A stretch of DNA of 64,000 nucleotides from JAVVHH01 sp965199585 (GTDB lineage Bacteria > Pseudomonadota > Alphaproteobacteria > Acetobacterales > Acetobacteraceae), in assembly GCA_965199585.1 (NCBI GenBank), contig CBDASI010000002.1, forward strand, positions 2,108,001 to 2,172,000, read 5' to 3'. A program made the position numbers and the translations under genes. Positions 1 through 8,529 of this stretch are shown here, piece by piece; position 1 is the first letter of the stretch, and every line of letters begins with the position of its first letter. Under the pieces are notes generated by a model. That model was not told where the DNA came from and made no database searches. It saw only the letters and a list, made by a program, of their open reading frames with translations.

Positions 1-1
1 G

Positions 2-1183
2 ATCAGCCCGACCGCCGTCCAATTGCTGCACCAGGCGGGCTACACGGGCGTCACGCTGCACAAGAAGGCGCTCGAAGGCGATGCGTTGATCGAGGCGGTG
101 CGCGGCGCCCACATCCTCGGCATCCGTAGCCGCACGCAGTTGCGCGAGGAGGTGCTGCGCAGTGCCGGTCCGCTGATGGCGGTGGGGTGCTTCTGCATCG
201 GCACCGATCAAGTCGACCTCGGGGCGGCGGCCATGCTCGGAATCCCGGTGTTCAACGCGCCGTTCTCCAACACGCGCAGCGTCGCCGAGTTGACGATCGG
301 CGAGATCGTCATGCTGATGCGCCGGATCACGCCGCGTTCGACGGCCGCGCATGCTGGCGAGTGGGACAAGTCGGCCGACGGCAGCTTCGAGGTGCGTGGC
401 AAGACGCTCGGAATCGTGGGCTACGGCAACATCGGCAGCCAGCTCTCGACGCTGGCCGAAGCGATGGGCATGCGGGTGATCTACTACGACCGGGCCACCA
501 AGCTGCGTCACGGCAACACCCAGCCGGCCGGCTCGCTCGAGGAGCTGCTGGCCGTCGCCGACGTCGTCAGCCTGCACGTGCCGGACTTGCCGAGCACGCA
601 GAACATGATCGGCCAGGCCGAGATCGCCGCCATGAAGCAGGGGGCCGTGCTGATCAATAACAGCCGTGGCCGGGTCGTGGATCTGGACGCTTTGGCTGCG
701 GGTATCGCGGCGGGCAAGGTCAGGGGTGCCGCAGTCGACGTCTTCCCGGTCGAGCCAAAGGCGGCCGGCGACAAGCTGTCGACTCCGTTGCAGGGGCTCG
801 AGAACGTCATCCTCACCCCGCATATCGGCGGTTCCACCGAGGAAGCGCAGGAGCGAATCGGCGAGGAGGTGGCCGAGAAGCTGCTCGATTTCCTCAATGC
901 AGGCACCACGGTCGGGGCGGTCAACTTCCCGAACGTCGATCTGCCGTACGATACCGGACATGCGCGATACTTGCACGTGCATCACAACGTTCCCGGCGTG
1001 CTCGGCAAGCTGAACGCGGTGTTCAGCACGCGGGGCCTCAACGTGCATGCCCAGTCTCTGCAGACCGACGGACAACTCGGTTACGTGGTCGTCGACGCGG
1101 ATAGCCCGCCGGGTCAGCAGACCGAGATTCTTGATGCGCTCTGCGCCATCGAGGGAACCGTGCGGGCGCGCTTCGTCGGCTAG
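2..1183 (+). CDS. serA: D-3-phosphoglycerate dehydrogenase (5' end cut by window)
   Basis: Catalyses the first committed step of serine synthesis, NAD-dependent oxidation of 3-phosphoglycerate in the cytoplasm. The frame is open from base 2 with no start codon, so roughly the first 15-20 residues lie outside the window; the TTG at 23 is internal. Visible are the CFCIGTDQVDL substrate-domain motif, the Rossmann GYGNIG, the NNSRGRVVD and TPHIGGSTEEAQ signatures and a C-terminal ACT domain beginning near HHNVPGVLGKLN, the usual serine-feedback domain. It matches the roughly 410-residue E. coli-type SerA rather than the 530-residue type. It lies immediately upstream of rpsL, which is not the usual neighbour. 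Confidence 0.95.
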   Translation: MSPTAVQLLHQAGYTGVTLHKKALEGDALIEAVRGAHILGIRSRTQLREEVLRSAGPLMAVGCFCIGTDQVDLGAAAMLGIPVFNAPFSNTRSVAELTIGEIVMLMRRITPRSTAAHAGEWDKSADGSFEVRGKTLGIVGYGNIGSQLSTLAEAMGMRVIYYDRATKLRHGNTQPAGSLEELLAVADVVSLHVPDLPSTQNMIGQAEIAAMKQGAVLINNSRGRVVDLDALAAGIAAGKVRGAAVDVFPVEPKAAGDKLSTPLQGLENVILTPHIGGSTEEAQERIGEEVAEKLLDFLNAGTTVGAVNFPNVDLPYDTGHARYLHVHHNVPGVLGKLNAVFSTRGLNVHAQSLQTDGQLGYVVVDADSPPGQQTEILDALCAIEGTVRARFVG

Positions 1184-1217
1184 GCGATCGCGGCGTAACC
1201 ATTTGTTGTGATTCGAC

Positions 1218-1246
1218 TTGACGGACGGGGAGGGCGGGCGTATTCG
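1218..1246 (+). promoter_or_regulatory. candidate sigma-70 promoter for rpsL-rpsG-tuf
   Basis: TTGACG (1218-1223) and TATTCG (1241-1246) are separated by 17 bases in the 271-base gap between serA and rpsL. This leaves a leader of about 200 nt before the rpsL start. The assignment rests on pattern only; no start site is known. Confidence 0.5.
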
Positions 1247-1454
1247 ACCCCCCTCGACTTGAGCCGACTATGTCGGAACGGTTGTTGTGTCACAGAACAG
1301 CGCATGGCGCCGCAGGCTCTCCGGAGACTGCTTAGGTCATGTGCGAATGGGCAGGACGCGGGTGGGCAGAGTGCTCCGCCTCGCGTCGCTTATCTGTGGC
1401 CGACGGCCATTTCGCCGCATCGGTCACCAGGAACACAGGACGGAAAACGGGCGT

Positions 1455-1826
1455 ATGCCGACCATCAACCAGCTGATCGCAAACGGGCGCGAGCCTGCCG
1501 CCAAGCGCAACAAGGTGCCGGCCCTGCAGGGTTGCCCGCAGAAGCGCGGCGTCTGCACGCGCGTCTATACGACGACCCCGAAGAAGCCGAACTCCGCGCT
1601 GCGTAAGGTTGCCAAGGTGCGCCTGACGAACGGCTACGAGGTGGTGAGCTACATCCCTGGCGAGGGCCACAATCTGCAGGAGCACTCGGTGGTGCTCATC
1701 CGCGGCGGCCGCGTCAAGGACTTGCCGGGCGTTCGTTATCACATCCTGCGCGGCGTGCTCGACACGCAGGGTCTGCCGAAGCGTCGTCAGCGCCGTTCGC
1801 TGTATGGCGCCAAGCGGCCGAAGTAA
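1455..1826 (+). CDS. rpsL: 30S ribosomal protein S12
   Basis: Decoding-centre protein of the small subunit and the site of streptomycin-resistance mutations. The 123-residue product starts MPTINQLI and carries the conserved segments TPKKPNSALRKVAKVRL and GEGHNLQEHS, including the lysines (TPKKPNS and GRVKDLPGVRYH) that are altered in resistant mutants; both are wild type here. The ATG at 1455 fits the family length; the longer open frame upstream is not conserved. It begins the str part of the ribosomal cluster, 12 bases before rpsG. Confidence 0.97.
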   Translation: MPTINQLIANGREPAAKRNKVPALQGCPQKRGVCTRVYTTTPKKPNSALRKVAKVRLTNGYEVVSYIPGEGHNLQEHSVVLIRGGRVKDLPGVRYHILRGVLDTQGLPKRRQRRSLYGAKRPK

Positions 1827-1838
1827 GGAGAGACCGGG

Positions 1839-2315
1839 ATGAGCCGTCGTCGCCGCGCCGTAAAGCGCGAAATCCTGCCAGACGCCAAGTTTGGCGACAT
1901 CGTCATCACGCGTTTCATGAATGCGCTGATGTATGATGGCAAGAAGTCCACCGCCGAGACGATCGTCTACAGCGCGCTCGAGGTGCTCAAGAAGCGCGGC
2001 GGCCCGACGGGCGACTCCGTGCGGCTTTTCCACGAGGCGCTGGACAACGTGAAGCCGGCCGTCGAAGTCCGGTCGCGCCGCGTCGGTGGTGCCACCTACC
2101 AGGTGCCGGTCGAAGTTCGCGTCGAGCGTCGGCAGGCGTTGGCGATCCGCTGGATCATCGACAGCTCCCGCAAGCGCGGCGAGCACACGATGGAAGATCG
2201 GCTTTCCAACGAGCTGCACGACGCGGTGAACAACCGTGGTGCTGCCGTCAAGAAGCGTGAAGACACCCACCGGATGGCAGAAGCCAACAAGGCCTTCAGC
2301 CACTACCGCTGGTAA
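1839..2315 (+). CDS. rpsG: 30S ribosomal protein S7
   Basis: Primary 16S rRNA-binding protein that organises the head of the small subunit near the E site. The 158 residues begin MSRRRRAVKRE and contain the family signature around KFGDIVITRFMNALMYDGKK; length is normal (about 156). A GGAGAGA ribosome-binding site precedes the ATG. In most alphaproteobacteria fusA would follow, but here tuf starts 63 bases after the stop. In E. coli S7 represses the str operon mRNA; whether that applies here cannot be seen. Confidence 0.97.
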   Translation: MSRRRRAVKREILPDAKFGDIVITRFMNALMYDGKKSTAETIVYSALEVLKKRGGPTGDSVRLFHEALDNVKPAVEVRSRRVGGATYQVPVEVRVERRQALAIRWIIDSSRKRGEHTMEDRLSNELHDAVNNRGAAVKKREDTHRMAEANKAFSHYRW

Positions 2316-2350
2316 CAATACCAACCCCCGAAGAACACCCACTTATTTGG

Positions 2351-2364
2351 GCCTCTTCCGAGGC
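2351..2364 (+). other. small stem-loop upstream of tuf
   Basis: GCCTC-TTCC-GAGGC forms a perfect 5-bp stem with a tetraloop, ending 14 bases before the tuf start. It occupies the position where fusA normally lies. It may be a remnant, a processing site or a translation-control element; no U-tract follows, so it is not a standard terminator. Confidence 0.45.
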
Positions 2365-2378
2365 AATGGAGCGACGAC

Positions 2379-3569
2379 ATGGGTAAGGCTAAATTCGAGC
2401 GGAACAAGCCGCACTGCAACATCGGCACCATCGGTCACGTCGACCATGGTAAGACGTCGCTGACCGCCGCGATCACCAAGGTGCTCGCCAAGACCGGTGG
2501 CGCCACGTTCACCGCCTATGACCAGATCGACAAGGCTCCCGAGGAGCGCGCCCGCGGCATCACCATTTCCACCGCGCACGTCGAGTATGAGACCGCCAAC
2601 CGCCACTACGCGCACGTCGACTGCCCTGGCCACGCCGACTATGTGAAGAACATGATCACCGGCGCCGCGCAGATGGACGGCGCTATCCTGGTTGTCTCCG
2701 CTGCCGACGGCCCGATGCCGCAGACCCGTGAGCACATCCTGCTCGCCCGCCAGGTCGGCGTGCCGGCCCTCGTCGTGTTCCTCAACAAGGTCGACATGGT
2801 CGACGACCCGGAGCTGCTCGAGCTCGTCGAGATGGAAGTGCGCGAGCTGCTTTCGTCTTACCAGTTCCCGGGCGACGACATTCCGATCATCCACGGCTCC
2901 GCGCTGATGGCGCTCGAGGACAAGAGCCCCGAGCTCGGTGAGGAAGCCATCAAGAAGCTGATGGCCGAAGTCGACAAGTACATCCCGCAGCCGGCTCGTG
3001 CGACCGACCGCCCATTCCTGATGCCGATCGAAGACGTGTTCAGCATCTCCGGCCGCGGCACCGTCGTGACCGGCCGTATCGAGCGCGGCATCGTCAACGT
3101 GGGTGACGAAGTCGAGATCGTTGGCATCAAGAACACCGTCAAGACGATCGTCACCGGCGTCGAGATGTTCCGCAAGCTGCTCGACCGTGGCGAGGCCGGC
3201 GACAACATCGGCGCCCTGCTGCGTGGCACCAAGCGTGAAGACGTCGAGCGCGGCCAGGTTCTGGCCAAGCCCGGCTCCATCACGCCGCATACCCAGTTCA
3301 AGGCCGAAGCTTACATCCTCACGAAGGAAGAGGGTGGCCGTCACACGCCGTTCTTCACCAACTACCGTCCGCAGTTCTACTTCCGCACCACGGACGTGAC
3401 CGGTGTGGTCGAGCTGCCGGAAGGCACCGAGATGGTGATGCCGGGTGACAACGTGTCGATGGACGTGACGCTGATTGCGCCGATCGCCATGGACGACGGG
3501 CTGCGCTTCGCCATCCGCGAGGGTGGCCGGACCGTCGGCGCCGGCGTCGTTGCCAGCATCACTAAGTAA
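2379..3569 (+). CDS. tuf: elongation factor Tu
   Basis: GTPase that delivers aminoacyl-tRNA to the ribosome. The 396-residue product has the full family length with P-loop GHVDHGKT (residues 19-26), switch I RGITI, DCPGHADY (G3), NKVDMV (G4) and GSAL (G5), followed by the two beta-barrel domains ending VGAGVVASITK. It lies between rpsG and rpsJ without fusA. Alphaproteobacteria often have a second tuf copy, which would be outside this window. Confidence 0.98.
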   Translation: MGKAKFERNKPHCNIGTIGHVDHGKTSLTAAITKVLAKTGGATFTAYDQIDKAPEERARGITISTAHVEYETANRHYAHVDCPGHADYVKNMITGAAQMDGAILVVSAADGPMPQTREHILLARQVGVPALVVFLNKVDMVDDPELLELVEMEVRELLSSYQFPGDDIPIIHGSALMALEDKSPELGEEAIKKLMAEVDKYIPQPARATDRPFLMPIEDVFSISGRGTVVTGRIERGIVNVGDEVEIVGIKNTVKTIVTGVEMFRKLLDRGEAGDNIGALLRGTKREDVERGQVLAKPGSITPHTQFKAEAYILTKEEGGRHTPFFTNYRPQFYFRTTDVTGVVELPEGTEMVMPGDNVSMDVTLIAPIAMDDGLRFAIREGGRTVGAGVVASITK

Positions 3570-3598
3570 GAAGACGTAGGTAGGTTGGGTTAGGGCTC

Positions 3599-3907
3599 AT
3601 GGATAACCAGAACATCCGCATTCGCCTCAAGGCGTATGACCATCGCGTGCTCGACAACAGCACCCGCGAGATCGTCAACACTGCGAAGCGTACGGGTGCG
3701 CGGGTCCGTGGGCCCATCCCGCTGCCGACGCATATCGAGCGGTTCACCGTCAACCGGTCGCCGCACGTCGATAAGAAGAGCCGCGAGCAGTTCGAGATTC
3801 GGACTCATCGCCGCTTGCTCGACATCGTCGAGCCCACCCCCCAGACCGTGGACGCGCTGATGAAGCTCGACCTCGCCTCGGGTGTCGACGTCGAAATCAA
3901 GCTCTAA
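3599..3907 (+). CDS. rpsJ: 30S ribosomal protein S10
   Basis: Small-subunit head protein, also known as NusE, which links ribosome and transcription antitermination factors. The 102-residue product begins MDNQNIRIRLKAYDHRVLD and contains the RGPIPLPTHIERFTVNRSPHVDKKSREQFEIRTH core; length is standard. It is the first gene of the S10 block and follows tuf by 29 bases, so it is probably co-transcribed with it. rplC begins 8 bases downstream. Confidence 0.97.
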   Translation: MDNQNIRIRLKAYDHRVLDNSTREIVNTAKRTGARVRGPIPLPTHIERFTVNRSPHVDKKSREQFEIRTHRRLLDIVEPTPQTVDALMKLDLASGVDVEIKL

Positions 3908-3915
3908 GGTCCAAG

Positions 3916-4668
3916 ATGAGCATCCCCATCACATCGGGTGTACGCACCGGGCTGATCGCCAAGAAGCTGGGCATGACCCGCATCTTCCGTGAAGACGGCA
4001 CCCACGTTCCCGTCACCGTTCTGCATCTCGACGAGGTTCAAGTCGTCGACTCCCGCACTCAGGAGCGCGACGGCTATACTGCTGTCCAGCTCGGCTGGGG
4101 CCGCGCCAAAGTGAAGAACGTCTCGCAGCCGAACAAGGGCCATTACGCCCGCGTCAAGGTTGAGCCGAAGAAGAAGCTTGTCGAGTTCCGCGTCACGCCC
4201 GACGCGCTGCTCGAGGCCGGTCAGACGTTGAGCGCCGCTCATTTCGTCGTCGGCCAGAAGGTCGACGTTTGCGGCACCAGCAAGGGCAAGGGCTTTGCCG
4301 GCGGCATGAAGCGCTGGAACTTCCGCGGCCTTGAAGCCTCGCACGGCGTGTCGGTTAGCCATCGCTCGCTAGGCTCCACCGGTAACCGTCAGGACCCTGG
4401 CAAGACCTTCAAGAACAAGAAGATGCCCGGCCAGATGGGCGATGAACGCATCACGACGCTCAACGTCGAGATCGCCGCCGTCGACGCCGAGCGTGGTCTG
4501 CTCATGATCCGCGGCTCGGTGCCCGGTGCCAAAGACGGCTATGTGATGGTGAGGGACGCGATCAAGCGCAAGGCGCCGGAGGGCCTGCCGTTCCCGGCAG
4601 CGTTCGTCGGATCCGCCGCTACCGAGACGCCGGCCCATGAAGCTCCGACGACGGGAGCCGAGGCGTAA
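3916..4668 (+). CDS. rplC: 50S ribosomal protein L3
   Basis: Early-assembly 23S rRNA-binding protein close to the peptidyl-transferase centre. The 250-residue product contains GLIAKKLGMTRIF near the N-terminus and the FRGLEASHGVSVSHRSLGSTG loop that reaches the catalytic centre. It is longer than E. coli L3 (209) because of an alanine/threonine-rich C-terminal tail after VGSAATETPAHE, a common alphaproteobacterial extension. It sits 2 bases upstream of rplD. Confidence 0.97.
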   Translation: MSIPITSGVRTGLIAKKLGMTRIFREDGTHVPVTVLHLDEVQVVDSRTQERDGYTAVQLGWGRAKVKNVSQPNKGHYARVKVEPKKKLVEFRVTPDALLEAGQTLSAAHFVVGQKVDVCGTSKGKGFAGGMKRWNFRGLEASHGVSVSHRSLGSTGNRQDPGKTFKNKKMPGQMGDERITTLNVEIAAVDAERGLLMIRGSVPGAKDGYVMVRDAIKRKAPEGLPFPAAFVGSAATETPAHEAPTTGAEA

Positions 4669-4670
4669 TC

Positions 4671-5321
4671 ATGCAAGTTGAAATAAAGAACTTCGACGGT
4701 TCTGCCGCCGGTTCGGCCGATCTGCCGGACGAGCTGTTCGGCGCCGCCGTGCGCAACGACATCATCGCCCGTGTCATCCAGTGGCAGCTGATGAAGCGCC
4801 GCGCCGGGACTCACAAGGTCAAGGGCATGGGCGAAGTGTCCGGCACCACCAAGAAGCCCTACAAGCAGAAGGGCACCGGCAACGCACGTCAGGGCAGCCT
4901 CCGTGCTCCGCAGTTCCGCACCGGTGGGGCCGTCCACGGTCCGGTCGTGCGTGACCATGGTTTCGACCTGCCGAAGAAGGTTCGTCGTCTCGGGTTGATT
5001 TCCGCACTGTCGATGAAGCAGGCCGAGGGCAAGCTCGTCGTGGTGGAGAACGTGACGGGCAGCAGCGGCAAGACCAAGGATTTCGCCGCCAAGATCAGCC
5101 AGCACGGCTGGCGCAGCGCGCTCTTCATCGACCACACCGTCGATGAGGGTTTTGCGCGCGCCGCCCGCAACGTGATCGGCATGAACGTTCTGCCGACCGT
5201 GGGTGCCAACGTCTATGACATCGTCCGTCACGATATCTTGGTCGTTACCAGCGCCGGTCTGGCCGGTCTCAAGCAACGCCTATCGTCGACCGGCGTCGCC
5301 GCCGAGGGAGCCGCCGCATGA
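4671..5321 (+). CDS. rplD: 50S ribosomal protein L4
   Basis: Large-subunit protein whose loop lines the exit tunnel; in E. coli it also autoregulates the S10 operon. The 216-residue product shows the tunnel-loop signature KPYKQKGTGNARQGSLRAPQ and ends in an alanine-rich tail. Its stop overlaps the rplW start by 4 bases (ATGA), indicating translational coupling. The E. coli-type S10 leader used for L4 control was not recognised upstream of rpsJ. Confidence 0.97.
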   Translation: MQVEIKNFDGSAAGSADLPDELFGAAVRNDIIARVIQWQLMKRRAGTHKVKGMGEVSGTTKKPYKQKGTGNARQGSLRAPQFRTGGAVHGPVVRDHGFDLPKKVRRLGLISALSMKQAEGKLVVVENVTGSSGKTKDFAAKISQHGWRSALFIDHTVDEGFARAARNVIGMNVLPTVGANVYDIVRHDILVVTSAGLAGLKQRLSSTGVAAEGAAA

Positions 5322-5659
5322 GCACTCGTCAGGTTCAGGCGGCCCGCAAGCATGCCGCTACCATGTCGCGCGAGCGCATGTTCGAAGTCATTCGTAGTCC
5401 GGTGATCACCGAGAAAGCGACGATGATGACCGAGCGCAATCAAGTCGCGTTCCGCGTCGCCATCGATGCCACCAAGCTGGAGATCAAGGCCGCGGTCGAG
5501 GGCCTGTTCGGCGTGTCCGTCCGCGGCGTGAACACGCTGATCCAGAAGGGCAAGGTCAAACGCTTCCGCGGTCGGCCCGGCACCCGTTCGGACGTCAAGA
5601 AAGCGTACGTGCAGCTCGCCGATGGACAGTCGATCGACATGTCCACTGGGCTGGCGTGA
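5318..5659 (+). CDS. rplW: 50S ribosomal protein L23
   Basis: Exit-tunnel protein that docks trigger factor and SRP. The 113-residue product contains the family core FEVIRSPVITEKATM and VNTLIQKGKVKRFRGRPG. The chosen start overlaps the rplD stop as ATGA; an internal ATG at 5363 (MSRERMFEVIRSP) would give the more usual 98-residue length, so the N-terminal 15 residues are uncertain. rplB follows 12 bases downstream. Confidence 0.95.
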   Translation: MSTRQVQAARKHAATMSRERMFEVIRSPVITEKATMMTERNQVAFRVAIDATKLEIKAAVEGLFGVSVRGVNTLIQKGKVKRFRGRPGTRSDVKKAYVQLADGQSIDMSTGLA

Positions 5660-5671
5660 GGGATTAGGTAG

Positions 5672-6505
5672 ATGGCGTTAAAGCAATTCAATCCGGTTAC
5701 GCCGAGCCTTCGCGGTACGGTGCTGATCGACCGTAGCGAGCTCTGGAAGGGCAAGCCGGTCAAGACCCTCACCGAGGGCAAGCACCGCACGGGTGGCCGT
5801 AACAACCACGGCCGCACGACCTCGTTCTTCCGCGGTGGTGGACACAAGCAGACCTATCGCTTCGTCGACTTCAAGCGTCGCAAGTTCGATATGGCTGCGA
5901 CCGTCGAGCGGATCGAGTATGATCCGAACCGTTCCGCCTTCATCGCGCTGGTCAAGTATGAAGACGCCGAGCTGGCCTACATCCTGGCGCCGCAGCGTCT
6001 GAAGTCGGGCGATAAGATCGTCGCCGGCCAGAAGGTCGACATCAAGCCCGGCAACGCGATGCCGCTCTCCGGCATGCCGGTCGGCACCATCGTCCACAAC
6101 GTCGAACTCAAGATCGGTGGCGGTGGGAAGATGGCCCGCGCAGCTGGCACCTACGCCCAGCTCGTCGGCAAGGACTCCGGCTATGCGCAGATCAAGCTGC
6201 AGTCTGGTGAGCTCCGTCTGGTGCGCGCCGAATGCATGGCGACCGTCGGTGCCGTCAGCAACCCGGACCGTCAGAATGAAAAGCTTGGCAAGGCCGGCCG
6301 TAATCGTTGGCTCGGTCGTCGCCCGCACAACCGTGGCGTCGTCATGAACCCGGTCGACCACCCGCACGGCGGCGGCGAAGGCCGGACTTCCGGTGGCCGT
6401 CATCCGGTCACGCCGTGGGGCAAGCCGACCAAGGGCTACAAAACACGCACGAACAAGCGGACTGCGGGCCTGATTATCCGCCGTCGTCCGAAGGGGAAGC
6501 ACTGA
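5672..6505 (+). CDS. rplB: 50S ribosomal protein L2
   Basis: One of the most conserved large-subunit proteins, required for subunit association and peptidyl-transferase activity. The 277-residue product starts MALKQFNPVTPSLRGTV and carries the signature GVVMNPVDHPHGGGEGRTSGGRHPVTPWG, including the key histidine of the DHPHGGG motif. Length is normal. rpsS begins one base after the stop. Confidence 0.98.
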   Translation: MALKQFNPVTPSLRGTVLIDRSELWKGKPVKTLTEGKHRTGGRNNHGRTTSFFRGGGHKQTYRFVDFKRRKFDMAATVERIEYDPNRSAFIALVKYEDAELAYILAPQRLKSGDKIVAGQKVDIKPGNAMPLSGMPVGTIVHNVELKIGGGGKMARAAGTYAQLVGKDSGYAQIKLQSGELRLVRAECMATVGAVSNPDRQNEKLGKAGRNRWLGRRPHNRGVVMNPVDHPHGGGEGRTSGGRHPVTPWGKPTKGYKTRTNKRTAGLIIRRRPKGKH

Positions 6506-6506
6506 T

Positions 6507-6785
6507 ATGGCGCGTTCCGTATGGAAGGGCCCGTTCGTCGACGGGTTCATGCTGGGCAAGGCCGAGGCCGTCCGCAACTCCGGCCGCAACGAGGTCATCA
6601 AGATCTGGTCGCGCCGTTCGACCATCTTGCCGCAGTTCGTCGGCCTCACCTTTGGCGTGTATAACGGGCACAAGTTTCTGCCCGTTCAGGTGAATGAGAA
6701 CATGGTGGGTCATAAGTTCGGCGAGTTTTCGCCGACGCGTACCTTCACCGGCCACACGGCCGATAAGAAGTCGAAGCGGGGCTGA
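6507..6785 (+). CDS. rpsS: 30S ribosomal protein S19
   Basis: Small-subunit head protein that contacts S13 and the A-site region. The 92-residue product begins MARSVWKGPFVDGFML and contains IKIWSRRSTILPQFVGLTF and the HKFGEFSPTRTFTGH signature. Length is standard. The rplV start codon follows the stop by one base, so the two genes are tightly coupled. Confidence 0.97.
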   Translation: MARSVWKGPFVDGFMLGKAEAVRNSGRNEVIKIWSRRSTILPQFVGLTFGVYNGHKFLPVQVNENMVGHKFGEFSPTRTFTGHTADKKSKRG

Positions 6786-6786
6786 G

Positions 6787-7197
6787 ATGAGCAAGCCAAA
6801 GACCCCCCGCGCCCTCGGCGAGACCGAGGCGATGGCGATCCTACGCAATGTGCGCATTAGCCCGCAGAAGCTCAACGTCGTCGCCGGCCTGATCCGCAAC
6901 AAGCCGGTCAACCGCGCGGTCGCCGATCTGACCTTCAGCAAGCGTCGTATTGCGCAGCAGGTTCGCAAGACCCTCGAGAGCGCGATCGCCAATGCCGAGA
7001 ACAACCACCAGCTCGATGTCGACCGCTTGGTCGTCAGCAAGGCTGAGGTTGGGAAGTCGATCGTCATGCGTCGTTTCCACGCTCGTGGTCGCGGCCGCGC
7101 GTCGCGGATCGAGAAGTGGTTCAGCCATTTGCGCATCGTCGTCGTCGAGCAGGCTCAGGCCACCACGCCGAGCGGCTCCGAAGAGAAGGCGGCTTAA
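6787..7197 (+). CDS. rplV: 50S ribosomal protein L22
   Basis: Large-subunit protein with an extended hairpin lining the exit tunnel, a macrolide-resistance site. The 136-residue product starts MSKPKTPRALGETEAMA and contains the hairpin region MRRFHARGRGRASRIEKWFSHL. It is slightly longer than E. coli L22 (110) owing to a short C-terminal tail. The start at 6787 directly follows rpsS; a longer upstream reading is not conserved. Confidence 0.97.
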   Translation: MSKPKTPRALGETEAMAILRNVRISPQKLNVVAGLIRNKPVNRAVADLTFSKRRIAQQVRKTLESAIANAENNHQLDVDRLVVSKAEVGKSIVMRRFHARGRGRASRIEKWFSHLRIVVVEQAQATTPSGSEEKAA

Positions 7198-7200
7198 GTC

Positions 7201-7878
7201 ATGGGTCATAAAGTCAATCCGATCGGCCTCCGCCTCGGCATCAATCGCACCTGGGACAGTCGCTGGTATGCTGGCCGCGATTACTCGAAGCTGCTGCTGG
7301 ACGACATCAAGCTCCGCGAGCATTTGCGTAAGAAGTTGGCCGGCGCCGGTGTTTCCCGCGTAGTCATCGAGCGCCCGGCCAAGAAGCCGCGCATCACGAT
7401 CTACGCAGCGCGCCCCGGTGTGGTGATCGGCAAGAAGGGTCAGGACATCGAGGTGATGCGCAAGGATTTGGCCAAGATGGCCAAGGCCGAGGTCAGCCTC
7501 AACATCGTCGAGATCCGCAAGCCTGAGATTGACGCCCAGTTGGTGGCCGAGAACATCGCGCAGCAGCTGGAGCGCCGGGTTGCTTTCCGTCGCGCCATGA
7601 AGCGTGCGGTTCAGTCGGCAATGCGCTTGGGCGCCCAGGGCATTCGGATCAACTGTGCCGGCCGCCTCGGCGGTGCCGAAATTGCCCGCGTCGAGTGGTA
7701 TCGCGAGGGTCGGGTGCCATTGCACACCCTTCGCGCGGATATCGACTTCGGCGTCGGTACGGCCAAGACGACGTATGGCACCTGCGGCGTGAAAGTCTGG
7801 ATCTTCAAGGGCGAAGTTCTTGGGCACGACCCGTTGGCGCAAGATCGCCGGGCCGCCGAACAAGCGCCCCAGCGGTAA
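7201..7878 (+). CDS. rpsC: 30S ribosomal protein S3
   Basis: Small-subunit protein at the mRNA entry site, with mRNA helicase activity together with S4 and S5. The 225-residue product has the N-terminal MGHKVNPIGLRLGINRTWDSRWYA, a KH domain with GKKGQDIE, and the C-terminal signature RLGGAEIARVEWYREGRVPLHT. Length is typical for alphaproteobacteria. It starts 3 bases after rplV. Confidence 0.97.
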   Translation: MGHKVNPIGLRLGINRTWDSRWYAGRDYSKLLLDDIKLREHLRKKLAGAGVSRVVIERPAKKPRITIYAARPGVVIGKKGQDIEVMRKDLAKMAKAEVSLNIVEIRKPEIDAQLVAENIAQQLERRVAFRRAMKRAVQSAMRLGAQGIRINCAGRLGGAEIARVEWYREGRVPLHTLRADIDFGVGTAKTTYGTCGVKVWIFKGEVLGHDPLAQDRRAAEQAPQR

Positions 7879-7893
7879 CGAGGACCACTAGCA

Positions 7894-8310
7894 ATGCTTT
7901 CTCCCAAGCGGACCAAGTACCGCAAGGCTCATAAGGGCCGCATCCACGGCCTGGCCAAGGGTGGCACCAATCTCGACTTCGGCGCCTTCGGCCTGAAGGC
8001 GCTCGAGCCCGAGCGGGTCACCGCCCGCCAGATCGAGGCGGCCCGGCGTGCGATCACGCGTTCGATGCGACGTGCTGGCCGCGTTTGGATCCGCATCTAT
8101 CCGGATGTGCCGGTTTCGACCAAGCCCGCCGAAGTGCGCATGGGCTCCGGCAAGGGGTCGCCGGAGTTCTGGGTCTGCCGAGTCAAGCCCGGCCGAATCA
8201 TGTTCGAGATCGACGGCGTCGCGCCGGAGATCGCCAAGGAGGCGTTGGCGCTGGGCGCCGCCAAGCTGCCGATCCGCACCAAGTTCGTGACCCGGATCGG
8301 GGATGCCTGA
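7894..8310 (+). CDS. rplP: 50S ribosomal protein L16
   Basis: Large-subunit protein near the A-site tRNA elbow. The 138-residue product begins MLSPKRTKYRKAHKGR and contains the RRAGRVWIRIYPDVPVS and MGSGKGSPEFWV segments. Its TGA stop overlaps the ATG of rpmC at 8310, giving tight translational coupling. Length matches the family. Confidence 0.97.
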   Translation: MLSPKRTKYRKAHKGRIHGLAKGGTNLDFGAFGLKALEPERVTARQIEAARRAITRSMRRAGRVWIRIYPDVPVSTKPAEVRMGSGKGSPEFWVCRVKPGRIMFEIDGVAPEIAKEALALGAAKLPIRTKFVTRIGDA

Positions 8311-8516
8311 TGACCAAGCCAACTGATCTCCGCGCCAAGGGCGCGGATACACTGCCGCAGATGCTGCTGGACCTCCGCAAGGAGCAGTTCAACCTGCGTT
8401 TCCAACGCGCAACCGGCCAGCTCGAGGGCGTCGGTCGGGTGCGTGCCGTTCGGCGCGATATCGCGCGTGTGAAGACGATCATGGCGGAGCAGAAGCGCTC
8501 CGCCCTGGCGAAGTAG
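8310..8516 (+). CDS. rpmC: 50S ribosomal protein L29
   Basis: Small helical exit-tunnel protein adjacent to L23. The 68-residue product starts MTKPTDLRAKGADTL and shows the characteristic LLDLRKEQFNLRFQRATGQLE and RVRAVRRDIARVKTI helices. The ATG overlaps the rplP stop by one base. An open frame extends further upstream inside rplP, but only the segment from 8310 matches the family. Confidence 0.96.
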   Translation: MTKPTDLRAKGADTLPQMLLDLRKEQFNLRFQRATGQLEGVGRVRAVRRDIARVKTIMAEQKRSALAK

Positions 8517-8529
8517 AGGGAGACGGACG

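Noticed and set aside
1208..1454. Protein-coding frames upstream of rpsL, including extension of S12 from 1287
   Set aside because: The translations are not conserved in S12 and the region carries a promoter-like sequence, so it is more likely leader DNA.
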